Shown here piece by piece: positions 1-11,982 of a DNA stretch of 64,000 bases (the stretch's first letter is position 1; every line of letters starts with the position of its first letter). The DNA lies in NCBI RefSeq assembly GCF_040436345.1, contig NC_133232.1:9280001-9344000 (forward strand). Direction: 5' to 3'. The translations under genes and the position numbers were made by a program. The notes beneath the pieces were generated by a model, which saw nothing but the letters and a program-made list of their open reading frames with translations, made no database searches and was not told where the DNA came from. The stretch comes from Pagrus major (Eukaryota; Chordata; Actinopteri; Spariformes; Sparidae).

Positions 1-1192
1 CACTTCTGGCTTTCTCTCAGTCAGCTTCATGAGGCAGTCACCTGGAATGGTTTTCAATTAATAGGTGTGCCTTGTCAAGAGTTCATTTGTGGAATTTCTT
101 GCCTTCTTAATGTGTTTGACACCATCAGTTGTGTTCAATACAGTGAATAGCCCTATTCGACTACTGTTCTAATCCATATTATGGCAAGAACCACTCAGCT
201 AAGTAAAGAGAAATGACAGTCCATCATTACTTTAAGACATGAAGGTCAGTCAATCCGGAAAATATCAAGAACTTTGAATGTATCCTCGAGTTCAGTCACG
301 AAAACCATCAAATGCTATGATGAAAACTGGCTCTCATGAAGACCACCCCAGGACAGGAAGACCAAGAGTTACCTCTGCTGCAGAGGATAAATTCATTAGA
401 GTTACCAGATTTAGAAACCACAAATTAACAGCACCTCAGATTAGACACATCTCAACATCAACTGTTCAGGGGAGACTGTGTAAAACAGGCCTTCATGGCT
501 GAATTGCTACAAAGAAGCCACTACTGAGGAAGAACAACAAGAAGAAGAGAAGTGCTTGGGCCAAGAAACACAAGGATTGGACATTGGACAGGTGTGATGG
601 TGTGGGGGTGCTTTGCTGATGACACTGTTGGTGATTTATTCAAAATTCAAGACACACTTAACCAGCATGGCTACCACAGCATTCTGCAGCGACATGCCAT
701 CCCATCTGGTTTGCGCATAGTGGGACCATCATTTGTTTTTCAACTGGGCAATGACCCCAAACACACCTCCAGGCTTTGTAATGGCTATCTGACCAAGAAA
801 GAGAGTGATGGAGTGCTGCGTCAGATGACCTGGCCTCCACAATGACCCAACCTAAACCCAATTGAGATGGTTTTGGATGAGTTGGACTGCAGAGTGAAGG
901 CAAAGCAGCCAACAAGTGCTCAGCACCTCTGGGAATTCCTTCAAGACTGTTGGAGAACCATTCCAGGTGACTACCTCATGAATCTGATTGAGAGAATGCC
1001 AAGAGTGTGCAAAGCTGCCATCAAGGCAAAAGGTGGCTACTTTGAAGAATATCAAATATAAAACACATTCTGCTTTGTTTAACACTTTTTTTGTTTGCTG
1101 CATAATTCCATGCGTTCCTTAATAGTTTTGATGTCTTCAGTATTGATTTACAATGTAGAAAATAATAAAAATAAAGAAAAACCATTGAATGA
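1..1192 (+). mobile_element. Tc1/mariner-like transposon, decayed, cut by left window edge
   Basis: The first ~55 bases are an inverted copy of about 957-1008, the inverted-repeat layout of fish Tc1-like elements, so the true left end lies outside the window. A transposase reading frame starts at ATG 181 but meets TGA at 214, apparently a CGA codon lost by C-to-T change. The HTH part continues in another frame (to 502), which shows a one-base shift near 320. The catalytic half is seen from about 552: a WGCF motif, an NDPKHT motif near 750-770, a TGA at 843, then NPIE and a C-terminal stretch to 1061. The segment that normally holds the first catalytic Asp is missing at about 580. The right end fades at about 1192, before the usual outer terminal repeat. 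Non-functional relic. Confidence 0.88.
181..1061 (+). pseudogene. Tc1-like transposase pseudogene
   Basis: DDE transposase remnant inside the element at 1-1192. Visible parts in order are an N-terminal paired-like helix-turn-helix region (181 to about 500, in two frames), a basic linker rich in Lys/Asn (510-560), an abrupt join near 580 that skips the region of the first catalytic Asp, the VMVWGCF block (about 596-616), the second-Asp motif NDPKHT (about 750-770), and the NPIE motif holding the final acidic residue (about 855-870). Two in-frame TGA codons (214, 843), one frameshift and the internal deletion make it non-coding. Recognised by its family motifs; there is no sign of recent activity. 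Confidence 0.85.
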
Positions 1193-1628
1193 TATACAAT
1201 ACAGGGAAAACTGAATCATTGTAGCTTTTTCCTTAACATTTGTTCATTGGTGTTTATAGTTAACAAACAGTAAGCACTGTATAACCTACAAATTACATGA
1301 AATATTACAAAACGGTACAGTATTAACATGCTCAGACAGGTAGAGTAGATATACTGTACAGTATAAATGTTAACAGAGGTACAAAGCTCCTTTCCACGGT
1401 AATTACTGACAGCTCACATGACCCAGTTATTGTAGCAGCGACATCCGAGGAACAATAAAGAGTTTCCAAGTTTTATGGAATTTCTGAAACCTTGTAAAGT
1501 GAGTCTGATATTTTCCAGTTTCAGGTGTTCCTCACTTCTGAATCATTGTAGTTTTTGGACAAAAATATGTAATCTAAAGTCACTGAAAATATAACTTATG
1601 AACGGTTAAATCCCTTGACAGTAATTGT
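1193..1628. other. non-coding stretch, intron of the sec24 gene
   Basis: AT-rich sequence between two transposons. I see no exon, RNA gene or repeat structure beyond short A-runs. It presumably belongs to the intron upstream of the first visible sec24 exon, because that exon opens with an acceptor at 2923-2924 and no earlier exon is visible. Confidence 0.5.
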
Positions 1629-2186
1629 CAGAGGTGGCAAAAGTCCACACATTCTTAACTCAAGTAGAAGTACAGATACTTGTGTAAAAAAAAAAAAAAA
1701 GTACTGATTCAACTTCTGTACTCAAGGAAAAGTAAGAAAGTACATGCTCTGAAATGTACTCAAAGTATAAAAGTAAAAAGTATATCTCTGAAAGACATTT
1801 CTACCAGCCATTTCTGGTCAAAGCCAACTGAAGCTCATCTCATATTAACATAATTCAAAGACTATTAAACTTAAAGGTAGAATCAGTAGGATTTGTCCCA
1901 GCTGTTCCTAAACGCACCAAAAAGATAGCTGATTGTTGAGTCTCATTCCCAGGACATCAAATCGCCACATTTTGGGTTGGTAAAGCGTCGTAAGTAATCG
2001 ATAACTCCCCTCAAATGCATTCAAACTAAAGTATGGAGCCTGTTGATGTAAGGAGTAGAAAGTACAGATATTTCTGTTTAAATGTGAAGAGGAAAAGTCA
2101 AAATTTGTCAGAAAAATAAACAAGTAAAGTAAATACAGATACCTGGGGGGGAAAAAGTATTTGTACTTTGTTACTTCCCACCTCTG
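1629..2186. mobile_element. non-autonomous hAT-like MITE
   Basis: The left end begins CAGAGGTGGCAAAAGT at 1629 and the right end finishes ACTTCCCACCTCTG at 2186, a pair of inverted ends of the 'CAGnGGTGG' type common in fish hAT-like MITEs. The flanks GTAATTGT (1621-1628) and GTGATAGT (2187-2194) match at 6 of 8 positions, as expected for an aged 8-bp hAT target duplication. The inner ends carry 'aagtacagatact' type repeats. No transposase is present. Confidence 0.75.
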
Positions 2187-2924
2187 GTGATAGTAGATAT
2201 TTGAATGTGTTTGAGTTGTGATACTGTGTAAACTGTGCCATGATGAAATTAATCAAAAACAAAGAAATTAAATAAAACTCTTGATTTAGTTTCTCAAAGA
2301 CCCTGGAAATTTCCCAATCAGCTTCTTTGAGTGACATATATTTCAATCCCTCAATCAGAGTTTTTGAGAATTTAACTCTGAACAAACAATATCTTGAATT
2401 ATTTACTTTCTGAAAAAGGGACAGTGTACATCCATCAACATTCAAACAAATGTAAATGCACCAAAGTTAGCTGAACGGCTAGTTTTCATCTGCAGCCCCT
2501 TCGCCTGATGTTAATAGTCATCCTAGAATAAATAAAAAGGGTACAACAGGTGTAAAACATATTAAGTTGTTATAAAAACTCCTATAATACAGTTAAATAA
2601 CATGAGAGGGCAAAATCAGTCACCAGATGTTATAGGTAGATAAGAAATAGCATCTGTGTTCACATTTGTGGATGTCAGCAAGTATTTTCTTGGCATTTTC
2701 TGATTTTCTTTTTTGCTTATTTAGTGGTGAATATGTGGTATAGAGAAATACTTTGAAGCCAAGCTAATCTGTGTCAGGAAGATTAGAAAGGACCAACACT
2801 TCTCTTTGTTTCTGTCTCTTTTCTTTTAATTGTGTGTTTTTACAAAAGCACACAATTTAAAGTAATTCCACCAGAGTTAGCCAAGAGCTAATTTGCATCT
2901 GTTGTGTTGTTGTCTAATATACAG
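2187..2924. other. sec24 intron sequence
   Basis: AT-rich intronic DNA ending in the acceptor before the exon at 2925. I see no coding signal and no clear repeat here. Confidence 0.5.
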
Positions 2925-5900
2925 GTGTTTTATCTGTGGATCGGCAAATGCTGCAACGACATGTTCATCCGGGATGTTCTGGGCTGCCCCAACTATGCTT
3001 CAATACCCCCCAACATGGTAAGTAAGACACAAACTGTATGTAAGCAACAGGTCAGTTCAAAATGTGATGTTTATCATTTGAAAGGTAGATGTAAGTCAAG
3101 CCAGGAGGAGCTTTTCACCCACGTCCAACATGACTGTGATCAGGGAAATGGTGGTATTGTTTTGCATATGACACATACCACCGCCCAGTCGTTAGATGAA
3201 TGATGCAATGCAGCGTTGTACACAGTTCTCTTGAAAATTAGTCACACATTTGCCTCACAATAAAAGAGCCCTGCATTTCTTCTCAAATATGTCATACAGC
3301 AAAACAGGTTTGCTGGTGTAGCTTTTTTAACAAACCGTGCAGCTCCCTAGAAAGCTCTGTCACGCCCCCGCTGTGGTCATGACGGTAACAGCCAGAACAA
3401 ACAGAGGCTGTCAGCTCTTGTTTATGCTGCTTATTGTGTTTTTCTAGAAAGGGTTCGATGCATCAGAGAGCCACCTACAAACCTCACACTCTGGTCCACA
3501 GGCATATTTCTGTTAACCATTCTGTGTGGCCGACATGACTGTGTGAATCCACATTATCTGCCTTCTATCTGAAACAATGTTGATGATGTTTTTGGTTCTC
3601 GTGTCTTTCCCTTTATGAATCCCAGAGTCACATTCCTGAGCTGGAGACTCCGCTGTCTGAGAGAGTGCGAGCGCTCCTCGACTGGCTGCAGGATAACAGA
3701 GCGTTCAGCTCCATGATACAAGTCATCAAGTAAGCATCGCCGCACATCTGGAGTAACATCTGACTTTTACTAACACTCAGGGTCCAGATTGACTGTAGTA
3801 CACATTTTCTGACATCCAGATGCTGGATTTTAGTCTTAAAAATATGTTTACATTCATCAGCGGGGACCTTAAATGACCATAACGGCTAAAGAGTTTCACT
3901 TCCTCAACTACCAACAATGTCAGATGCCCAAAATTTAGCAGGGTCTTACGTCAGAAGACAGAGAGAAGGTTAAGATTGAAGTTTAGTAGAAAGGAGAACA
4001 TTTAAGAACCAAGTTTGTTTGTTGCCTTTACTGCTTCTTCTGCTGCTGTAATCCCTTTTGTGGAAGCACTAAAATTCTCCTCAGTAAAGAGCTGAGATGT
4101 GGACGAGGAAATATGAAAAACCCTCAGGTTATTTATTTTTGTTCCTTTTTAGAACACTCAAGCCACACAATGCTTACTTTGTTCTTCACTCCGCCCGAAA
4201 GGAATGTAAAACCAAGAGGTTTTTGTCAGGAAACAATGCCAAGATATACTGAAAACAGTCAACAAGCCTATGGAAGTCAGAGGTCATGGTTAGCCTGTGG
4301 TGGTGTCTCTGAGGAAAGAAGGCTGGAGGCTAGTGCTGAAATGGTTAATCGGTAAAAAAAAGATCAACAGCAAATATCAACAAAAATATTAAACATTCTC
4401 TGGTTTCAGCTTCTCAAATATGAGAATTTGCTGCTTTTCTCTGTTTTATGACATTTCAAATTGAATATCAGTCAAACAAAACCAGACAGCAACTTGGCCT
4501 CTGGGGAATAGTGACATGTTTCCCTATTTTTAATATATTTATTGTTTTCTTTCTTTTTTACTAACCTTTCATAAAAAACAAGTCAGAGGTAGAGAGACGG
4601 GAATGATGACAAAGGTCCACAAATCCACCAACAGATGAATCTTCATGAAATTAATAATTTGTTGCCGCTGTGCTTTACACAGTGTCCTCACTGCATGCGA
4701 GCAGCCGATGCGATGAGATGTCGGACGTTGGCTGTCCACACTGAATCCCTTAAATATGCATTCTGTTGTGTCAAATAAACAAACCACGTACCCATCAGCT
4801 GTGCGGTGGAGATCAGACTTAATCGCTCACGTAAAAGATGGGAGAGTTCACTGAGATTGCCATCACACATTTTGTACTTTGATATCTAGATGTCTCTACA
4901 GTGGACATGACATACAGTATAGCCAACAGCAAGTAGAGACAGTGTGATTTCTCACCAGAAAGCCAGCTGGCACATTATTTAAGTATTTTTTAGTTGAAGG
5001 AGATATTATTGTTCAGATAACTCCTCATTTCAACTTCATGAATCAACTGTTCCTCATTACACGCTTTCAGCGCAAGTTACAGGAATGAAAAGAGAAACAG
5101 GATGTTGGGCTCAAAAAGGCGCGCCGGCAATTAGGACACTCGTATAGGAAGCAGTGAAGTCAAGCTGATCATGTCGCTGACACTCACTCGCGTCATATGC
5201 AGTTAGGACACCGTGTTGGTGTTGAACTCACAGAACTGCCACATCACATCACCTGTGACTATCTGACTTAGAGCCGCAACAATTAATCAATTAGTTGTCA
5301 ACTTTAATGTTAATCACCAACTAGTTTGAGTAATTTCTAAAGAAAAAAAAGTCACTGAATATCTTTAGGTTGTGAACAAAACAACATTTGAGGACGTCAT
5401 CTTGAACTTTAGGAAACACTGATCAACATTTTCTGACATTTTATAGACCAAACAAGTAATCGCTTAATAGAGAAAATAATGGGCAGATTAATTGATTAAA
5501 GAAATTAATTTTTAGATGTAGCACTAATCTGAGTAGTTTATCTGTTTTAAGTCAAAAAGCAAACCGCACCATGGATGGTTTTTTGACGTTGGCTTTCTGG
5601 AAAATGTACTCATGTACTATAGAAACAGGGTGTGGTCGGTTTCATGTTAAAGTGGAATCTGTCTCTCAGCAGACATCGTTCTGAGGTTGACAGAAAAATA
5701 TTTCCAGTGTAAACACATAGTAAGCAGTGAGGTCACTGATTGACAGCGTTGGTAAAAGCTTCCACAGGGAACGCATTGTTTCTGTTTCCTGTCGCTCCTC
5801 CTCTGTGGCATGCCATTGTTACTCAACCACATGTTTACACCGCAGTGTTGTTGTGGAAGACGGCTTATGTCAGGACATATGGACTGAGAGGTATCTGGAC

Positions 5901-6984
5901 GGATGTTTGCTTCACTCTGACAGATGAGGAATATATGTCACGGGTTAAATGAGATTTCTTGACCCAGACAAACAAAAAGTAGATTCAGTTAGATTAGAAA
6001 CTGAAACTAGAAGTTTTAGTGCTGTAAAGCTTTCAATTTCAACTCATTTTAGGACAGTGCACTATTCTATGAATGACATGAGAGCCACAATTAACAATTA
6101 TTTTCATTATCAATTAATCTAATCAATTTATGGAATTGATTATTTTGTCAATTAAAATTCAGAAAACAGAGAAAATAGTTCCATAATTTCCCAGAGCCCA
6201 AGTGTAAGATGTCTTGTTTTTACAAAAGAAATTCAGTTAGGGAGTGAATGTTGTTTGTACACATTCACATTGAAGACAAAAGCCAGATGTTAGCGGGTGT
6301 TAGTGGGTCATTTGGACCAGTGTGAAAGGAATATGACTTACAGGATGTAGGCTGTTGCTATGAGCCTGCCATTAGAGGCCCTTTTAAGACAGCATTCTAC
6401 ATGCTTAAAGTTAAGTTAGCCTAACCCTAATCTTGTCGCTAATGGTACGAACTTAAACAAGCTACCAGCTGTTACCTTTTCTTTTGCGAAGATTTTGCCA
6501 TTGTAATGCCACACTGCCTACCCACATTGAAGAAAAAGTTGCTCCTGACATTATTTTGCAGGGGCAAAGACTCTGCATCCTGAGCTTAGTGCCGTCCAAG
6601 ACAATTTTGATTGGATTGAAGAAACAAACAAACCCATTAGCATAATGAGAATTGGTGCAGCCAGACCTTTCTCAAGCACTGACGGAGCACTTGCATAGAT
6701 TATGCGAGACTGCATCTCAACCAACCTGAAAATAAAATGATCACATTTGAGACGTTTCTATATTTGGTAACAGCACCCAGCCTTACATAGAATCCAAAAT
6801 AACAAACCAAGCACTGCTCTCTCTTTAACCCTCTTCTCTTTGTTTTTCTTCTTTTCTTCCCTCCTGCAGGGATGAAGCTTCGGCTAAATCGGCATTCTTC
6901 CAGCACCTGGTGGAGGATCGGTCTGAGTCGGCTTCTTCCTATTATGAATTCCTGCAGCACATTCAGCAGCAAATGTCCAAATAG
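2925..6984 (+). CDS. sec24b: SEC24 (A/B-type) COPII coat protein, last three coding exons
   Basis: SEC24 forms the inner COPII coat with SEC23 and picks cargo for export from the endoplasmic reticulum. Three exons are visible: 2925-3017 (31 codons, starts VFYLWIGK, donor GTAAGT), 3626-3729 (starts SHIPELE, ends with two bases of a Lys codon) and 6870-6984 (starts after CTGCAG, ends MSK then TAG at 982-984). Phases agree at both junctions. Together they encode the end of the C-terminal gelsolin-like domain, with the family's LWIGK, PNYASIP, FFQHLVEDR and SYYEFLQHIQQQ motifs. This ending is of the SEC24A/B class rather than C/D; LGCPNYASIP looks closer to SEC24B as I remember it, but A is possible. 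The 5' part lies outside the window. Confidence 0.85.
3730..6869. other. sec24 last intron with MITE fragments
   Basis: A 3.1-kb intron with no further exon visible. It carries at least two decayed pieces of the fish MITE that begins 'gctgcaact' and ends in ATTAAT-rich sequence: about 5270-5535 and 6085-6215, recognised by the 'attaatc' ends and the 'ttctgacattttatagacc' type core. The rest looks unique. Confidence 0.55.
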
Positions 6985-7905
6985 GCTCCCGTCACACTGA
7001 GAGAAACTTCAGTCTTCAAACCCGAGCGTGAAAAAGGATTTCAGCCTCGTAGAGTGAAAACTAGCGTTAGCCACTAACGGACACCCATCGCTCCTTCAGA
7101 CAGGTTTTAGCGAGGTCGGTTAAATCCGACAATTAAACAAATCCACCCTCAAAGCTCATTGGTCAGCCAGGACCTGACTATCAGAAAGGGAAGGAGGGGG
7201 ATAGTTGTAGTAAAGTTGAAGCTAGAAGTACAGAAAATTCGAATGAAGGAGGAGGATTTGTTCCACTTCAAAATGAAATATTGAGCGTCTCCTCGCTGCC
7301 TCTTAACCACTGTCAGACCCCCGTTTATCCTCTCGTCAAATCCATCGCTGCTGAGAAAAGAAGGGGGAAGTCGAGCCAAGAAGATGCCACTTCAACACGT
7401 TTTAGTTCGAGTTGTTTTTCGTGAGCCTCACATGTAGCTAGTGCTGTTTTGTTTTTTGTTTAATTTTTATAATTTATTCCCCTCCTCACTCCCCCCTAAG
7501 ACTATTTTGAATACACTGGTGAACAGAACCGTGCATTCCTTCTGTTGTTATTTTTTTACTGGCATGTGCTTTGAAATCCGGAACGCATGTCACCGTTTGA
7601 CCGTTTGCTGCTAGTCTGAGGAAAGACGACTGTGTAACGGGAAGATAATCGGACAGTGGTTGGATGTTGAAAACCCCCCGTGTCGGCTCTTCTCTCCTCC
7701 GCTCTGTGAACTCCTGATTTGTTGAGATCAAACTTCAAACACCCCCACCACCACCACCACCACTGTCAACAATCTTCTTCTCATTTATTTTATTTTTTCC
7801 AGGCGCTAACTGAAGTTGCTACACACTTTGTAACTATTGAAAAGAATCTTTTATGTGCGATAATTTATGAACCAGCTTATTAAATAAAAAACAAAAACAG
7901 AATCT
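6985..7905 (+). other. sec24 3'UTR
   Basis: Sequence after the TAG at 6984. An AATAAA signal lies at 7883-7888 within an A-rich stretch, and there is no better one closer to the stop, so the 3'UTR is about 0.9 kb. It contains a short (CCA)n run at about 7743-7763. Confidence 0.6.
7883..7888 (+). terminator. polyadenylation signal of sec24 gene
   Basis: AATAAA about 900 bases after the stop codon at 6984, followed by A-rich and then T/G-rich sequence. Confidence 0.55.
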
Positions 7906-10610
7906 GCTTGTTTCATGTCATGTGACATTAACCAGGAATTTATTATGCTGCTGTTTTACATCCCAGTCCACATGTTCCCACAGTTTCAGTGCACAAACAA
8001 ACATTTGGTGGCCTTTACTCTGATTCAGGGGATGATGTAATGTCACTCTCTCACTCAGACAGCATGTGACTTTTCAGGACTTTGACTAATTGCTTTCACG
8101 TTTCGACACATTTACATCATCTGTCACTCCCTCCACTTCACATCTCAGTGGATTTTATGACTCCTTCACATGTTTTATAGCTGCATTAGACCTCAACCAG
8201 GAAGATTTTTTGTCTTCATAAATCAGATACGCTTTTGGAGGGTTTGATGTCTGAATTGCTCATCAAAATAACTAAAAACATGCCTGCTTTAAGGAACCAG
8301 TAAGATATATTACTAATAACTTTTGTCCGCTCTGGATGAATCTTTTTATACATAATAATCACAGAATGTCATTTCAACTATATTGGTCAGTGTTCATTTG
8401 TGTCCAGCTGGCCACCTTGTCCTCCCGCCAAAATAAAGTACAGAGGGCACAGAGTTTGGTTTTAGTTTGAAAAGTTTGAAGAAATAAATCATTTAATTCT
8501 TTTAATTTTACAGAAATGTTTCAACTAATTTTAGTAACAGTGGCTTCTAACCACTGAGCTGCAGAAGATTAGCTACCAGGCCAAAATAAAATTATATGAT
8601 CCAGTAATCCTTCACAGGCTGTTATTTGGCTAGGTTAGTAGTTTGAACTGGATGCAATCTTCAGTGCTGCATCTTCTCTTCATCATTACCTTTCATGCAC
8701 ACAACAACAACAGGATATCATATGTTTTGTTATTTTTAAAACAGGTCTGTGGGTTCCCCTGTGTTACAGTGTCCATAAACCTTAAGAGAACTAATTTAAA
8801 AGGTATGTATTGATTTTATTGCTGTATTTTATAGGTCCTCAATTTTCTGATGAAGTTCTAGGAAGTCATTTGGTGCAAATTAAAATTTGTATTATCCTGT
8901 TTTCTAGATAATTTGTTCAAAATTCCATTTATCCACACTTAAAATACATATGATAAAGTGTTGCCACATAAATATAAAAGACAAAGATGCTGAAAGGTTC
9001 AACAAAAATTACATAAAATATCATTCAAAATCGGAGCTGACATTCAGCATTTTCCGATTATTGGTATCGGTGATTTTTCTGTCAGATTGCCGATAAAAAC
9101 TAATTTTAAAAACTGGGCTACTTTGGCTCTGATGCAGCATCCTCTCACACAATGCCCCGCCCACAACAAAATCTGATTGGTAACACATCACAGTTAATAG
9201 CCTATAAACACTGAATAACCTGAATCTGCAAAGTAACTAGTAACTACATTTATGATGTGAGGAAATTATGTTGTCAATTCTTTGCTTACTTACTGTGATG
9301 TATGCAGCCTCACAGACCATCACCGTCTACAACGCTGCCTCTTTAAAGGATGCATGGGAGTATGTGGGCAGTTGCATTTACATTGTTTCAGATCTGTTTT
9401 CATATGTAAACGGGGCATAAATGAGCCTTAAACGTATACACTGAATCTAACATTAAACTCTTATCAGTAAACGCTGCTCTTTGGTTCATGGACATAATTT
9501 AAACAAACTTTCTCATACTCTTCCAGACTTGTTCTGTGTTTTTCTTAAACTTCTCAACAACAGGAAATAAAAAAAAAACATCCTTTCAGACTTCACAGAC
9601 CTGCAGAGGACCCTTTTCTTAAACTGAGTCGAGCTGCTTAAGAAGGAGCTGCAAAATGCTCTGAGGCTAATCGCCTGTACTGTAGTAAACACACAAACGG
9701 CCTGTGAACTGCTCTCTGCTCCATTTGCAAACAGATCTGGCTTCCATATGGTCTCACTGCTGCTGTTTTCATGGAAAACTGCACCCCGGACCTCAAATAT
9801 TTTAGCCAGTCACGCTTTCAGTGCCAGCCAGGCAGAAGGCAAAACATTGCACATTTACAAAGTTTATCTAGTTTTCATTAGTGAAAAACTTAAGATGGCA
9901 CAGTCTAACATATGAGTTGGAGAAGTCTTGCCACACACTTCAAAGCAGCAGTGTTTTACATACTTTTCACTTTTTTTACAAATGTAAACGTTGACATGTG
10001 AAGCCAGATGTTCGTCTTTGCTCCTCTCTCACACTCATACATGTGCGCAAACCAGAACAAATCGAGCTCCGAGGCTTTCTTTGCGTTTTAAAAGCCGTCA
10101 CTGTTTCAGTCAACAACATGTTGAGCCAGCTCTCCTTTCTCTTTTTTCACCCAACAAACAACAAGTGGGTGCTGTTCTGCAGCTATATTTAAACTCCAGT
10201 TTCAACTGGTCCAACCCTTCACACTCCCACTTCCATCGGTCCAACCCATTACCCCCGTCCATCCCCCCTCTCACCCACCTCAGCCACAGCTCTGGTCCAA
10301 CTTTCCTTCTCACTACAGACCCTCTTTGATAAATTCATGATCATGAAGTCACAGTTTCCCCAACTGGCTGCTGAACATGTTACCTCAAGTATTTTACTCT
10401 GCTGTGAATGGCCAGAAAAGACAAAGAGCGAAATAGTGAAAACCACAACGACAGCAGAAGTATTGAAAATCTATAATGTTCCCTTGGTTCATGTCTGTTT
10501 TGGGGTTTATTTTTGTGATATTTTTTTTTTAGCGGTTCACATGTGGGAACGTTTGAGGGGTTGTAAATGTGAACATGTTTCTGACCGGTTCATCAAGTCA
10601 GTTGTATGTT
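7906..10610. other. intergenic, no gene seen
   Basis: About 2.7 kb without a coding signal. Around 8980-9180 there is a decayed transposon-like stretch with 'ccgattattggtatcggtga' text, similar in style to 35090-35400. The small open frames near 9990-10330 overlap each other on both strands and show no family motif. Confidence 0.5.
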
Positions 10611-10611
10611 G

Positions 10612-10985
10612 GTTGTGTGTGATGGAATGTAACTAAGGACATTTACTCAAGTACTATGTTAAAGTCCAGTTTTAAGGTACTTGTACTTTACTGCATTTTC
10701 TGTTACTTTATACTTCCACTACACTGCAGTTTGGAGGTTAATATTGTACTTTTACAGCGCCACATTTATTAGATTACTTTAGTCACGAGTTATTTTGCAG
10801 ATTGAGTGCTGCCTCAGAGCAAGTAGCGGATTTTTAAATTAATTCAAGTATTTTATCAGCAATCTGATTTTTTTAAAAAGAACTGTTATGCAGAAAATTG
10901 GTTCCTATAATCGATCGACCAACCGTTTAATTTACTCTTACTTGTACTTTTGATACCTAAGTGCATTTAATATCAGACACTATTT
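10612..10985. repeat. hAT-like MITE of the 'acttactcaagtact' family
   Basis: Starts near 'gatggaatgtaactaagg' and continues with 'catttactcaagtac', 'ttgtactttactgc' and 'cttccactacactgcag', text shared with the element at 24401-24921. The far end near 'gataccta' is decayed, so the boundaries are approximate. Confidence 0.6.
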
Positions 10986-11003
10986 GTATGAGTGACTTTC
11001 CCT

Positions 11004-11290
11004 TTAAAGGTGCACTCTGTAGTTTTGGGAAAGAAATTTAAATCAGAAGAGAAAGATCTTCATCATTTTCATCACTGATAAACAAACTGACCTTAAAGGA
11101 CAACACAGTTTCATACTATTTTACTTTGTTTATATGTGGCGGACCCTGCCACCTGTCTAGCTTCAACTAGTGTTCTGAGACCTTATTTTCCTTTAAGAAC
11201 AGCTTGTTTATTTACTTATGAGTTTGTATTATTACCTCATTAATATTGTAAATGTGAACATTCTAACTAATATTTTAACACCATGTTTTT
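11004..11290. repeat. decayed MITE beginning TTTAAAGGTGCACTCTGTAG
   Basis: The left end resembles the TTAA-flanked family at 51965-52309 (TTAA, then AG, then a purine/pyrimidine stretch and GTAG). No matching right end is clear. Confidence 0.35.
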
Positions 11291-11785
11291 ACTCTAACTC
11301 AAGTATGTCTGGTGCTTTTCACAACACTGGCTGTGTGAAGGGTTGGATATCACAGCACTATATCCATTAAATCTAGGTTGTAACTTTTGCATTTTGCTGA
11401 CTTGTGGCATTTTTGTTTGTTTTTCAGGCACAGCTCTTTTATTAGGAGCTAAGTCGGTTGTATTTGAGCTTGAGTTTTGCAGACTATGACTTTGCTGTTG
11501 ATTTGAAAGGTCGTTATAATTACTTCCATACCTCATGAACACAGCCTCGGCCTGCACTGCAGAGTTCTGCAGCTCTGTTATTTTCTCTGTCAATCACACA
11601 GAGCCAGCAGTGATGAATTTTGAGTTTTGGTAGCTTTTCAGTTTGTTCAGCCACAGTGGCAACTGCTGCTCATACTGCCTATTTCTTCCATTACTGCTTA
11701 TGGCAACAGACAATGCATCATTCCCTGAGGAGATGCCTTTATTTGTGTCCTGTTAAAATATTTTTTAACAAGGAGTTTATTTTGT

Positions 11786-11982
11786 TTCTTCTTCTTCTTG
11801 CTCTTCTTTTTCTTCTTCTTGCTCTTCTTTTTCTTCTTGCTCTTCTTGCTCTTCTTCTTTTTCTTCTTCCTGCTCTTCTTGCTCTTCTTGCTCTTCTTCT
11901 TGCTCTTCTTTTTTTTTTCTTTTTCGTATTCTTCTTCTTGCTCTTTTTTCTTCTTTTTGCTCTTCTTCTTCTTCTTGCTCTC
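11786..11982. repeat. pyrimidine-rich microsatellite (TTC/TTGCTC)n
   Basis: About 200 bases of TTCTTCTTGCTC-type units, purely pyrimidine on the + strand apart from the G of GCTC. It leaves open frames on both strands (Leu/Phe-rich on +, Lys/Arg/Ser-rich on -), which are artefacts of base composition. Confidence 0.9.
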
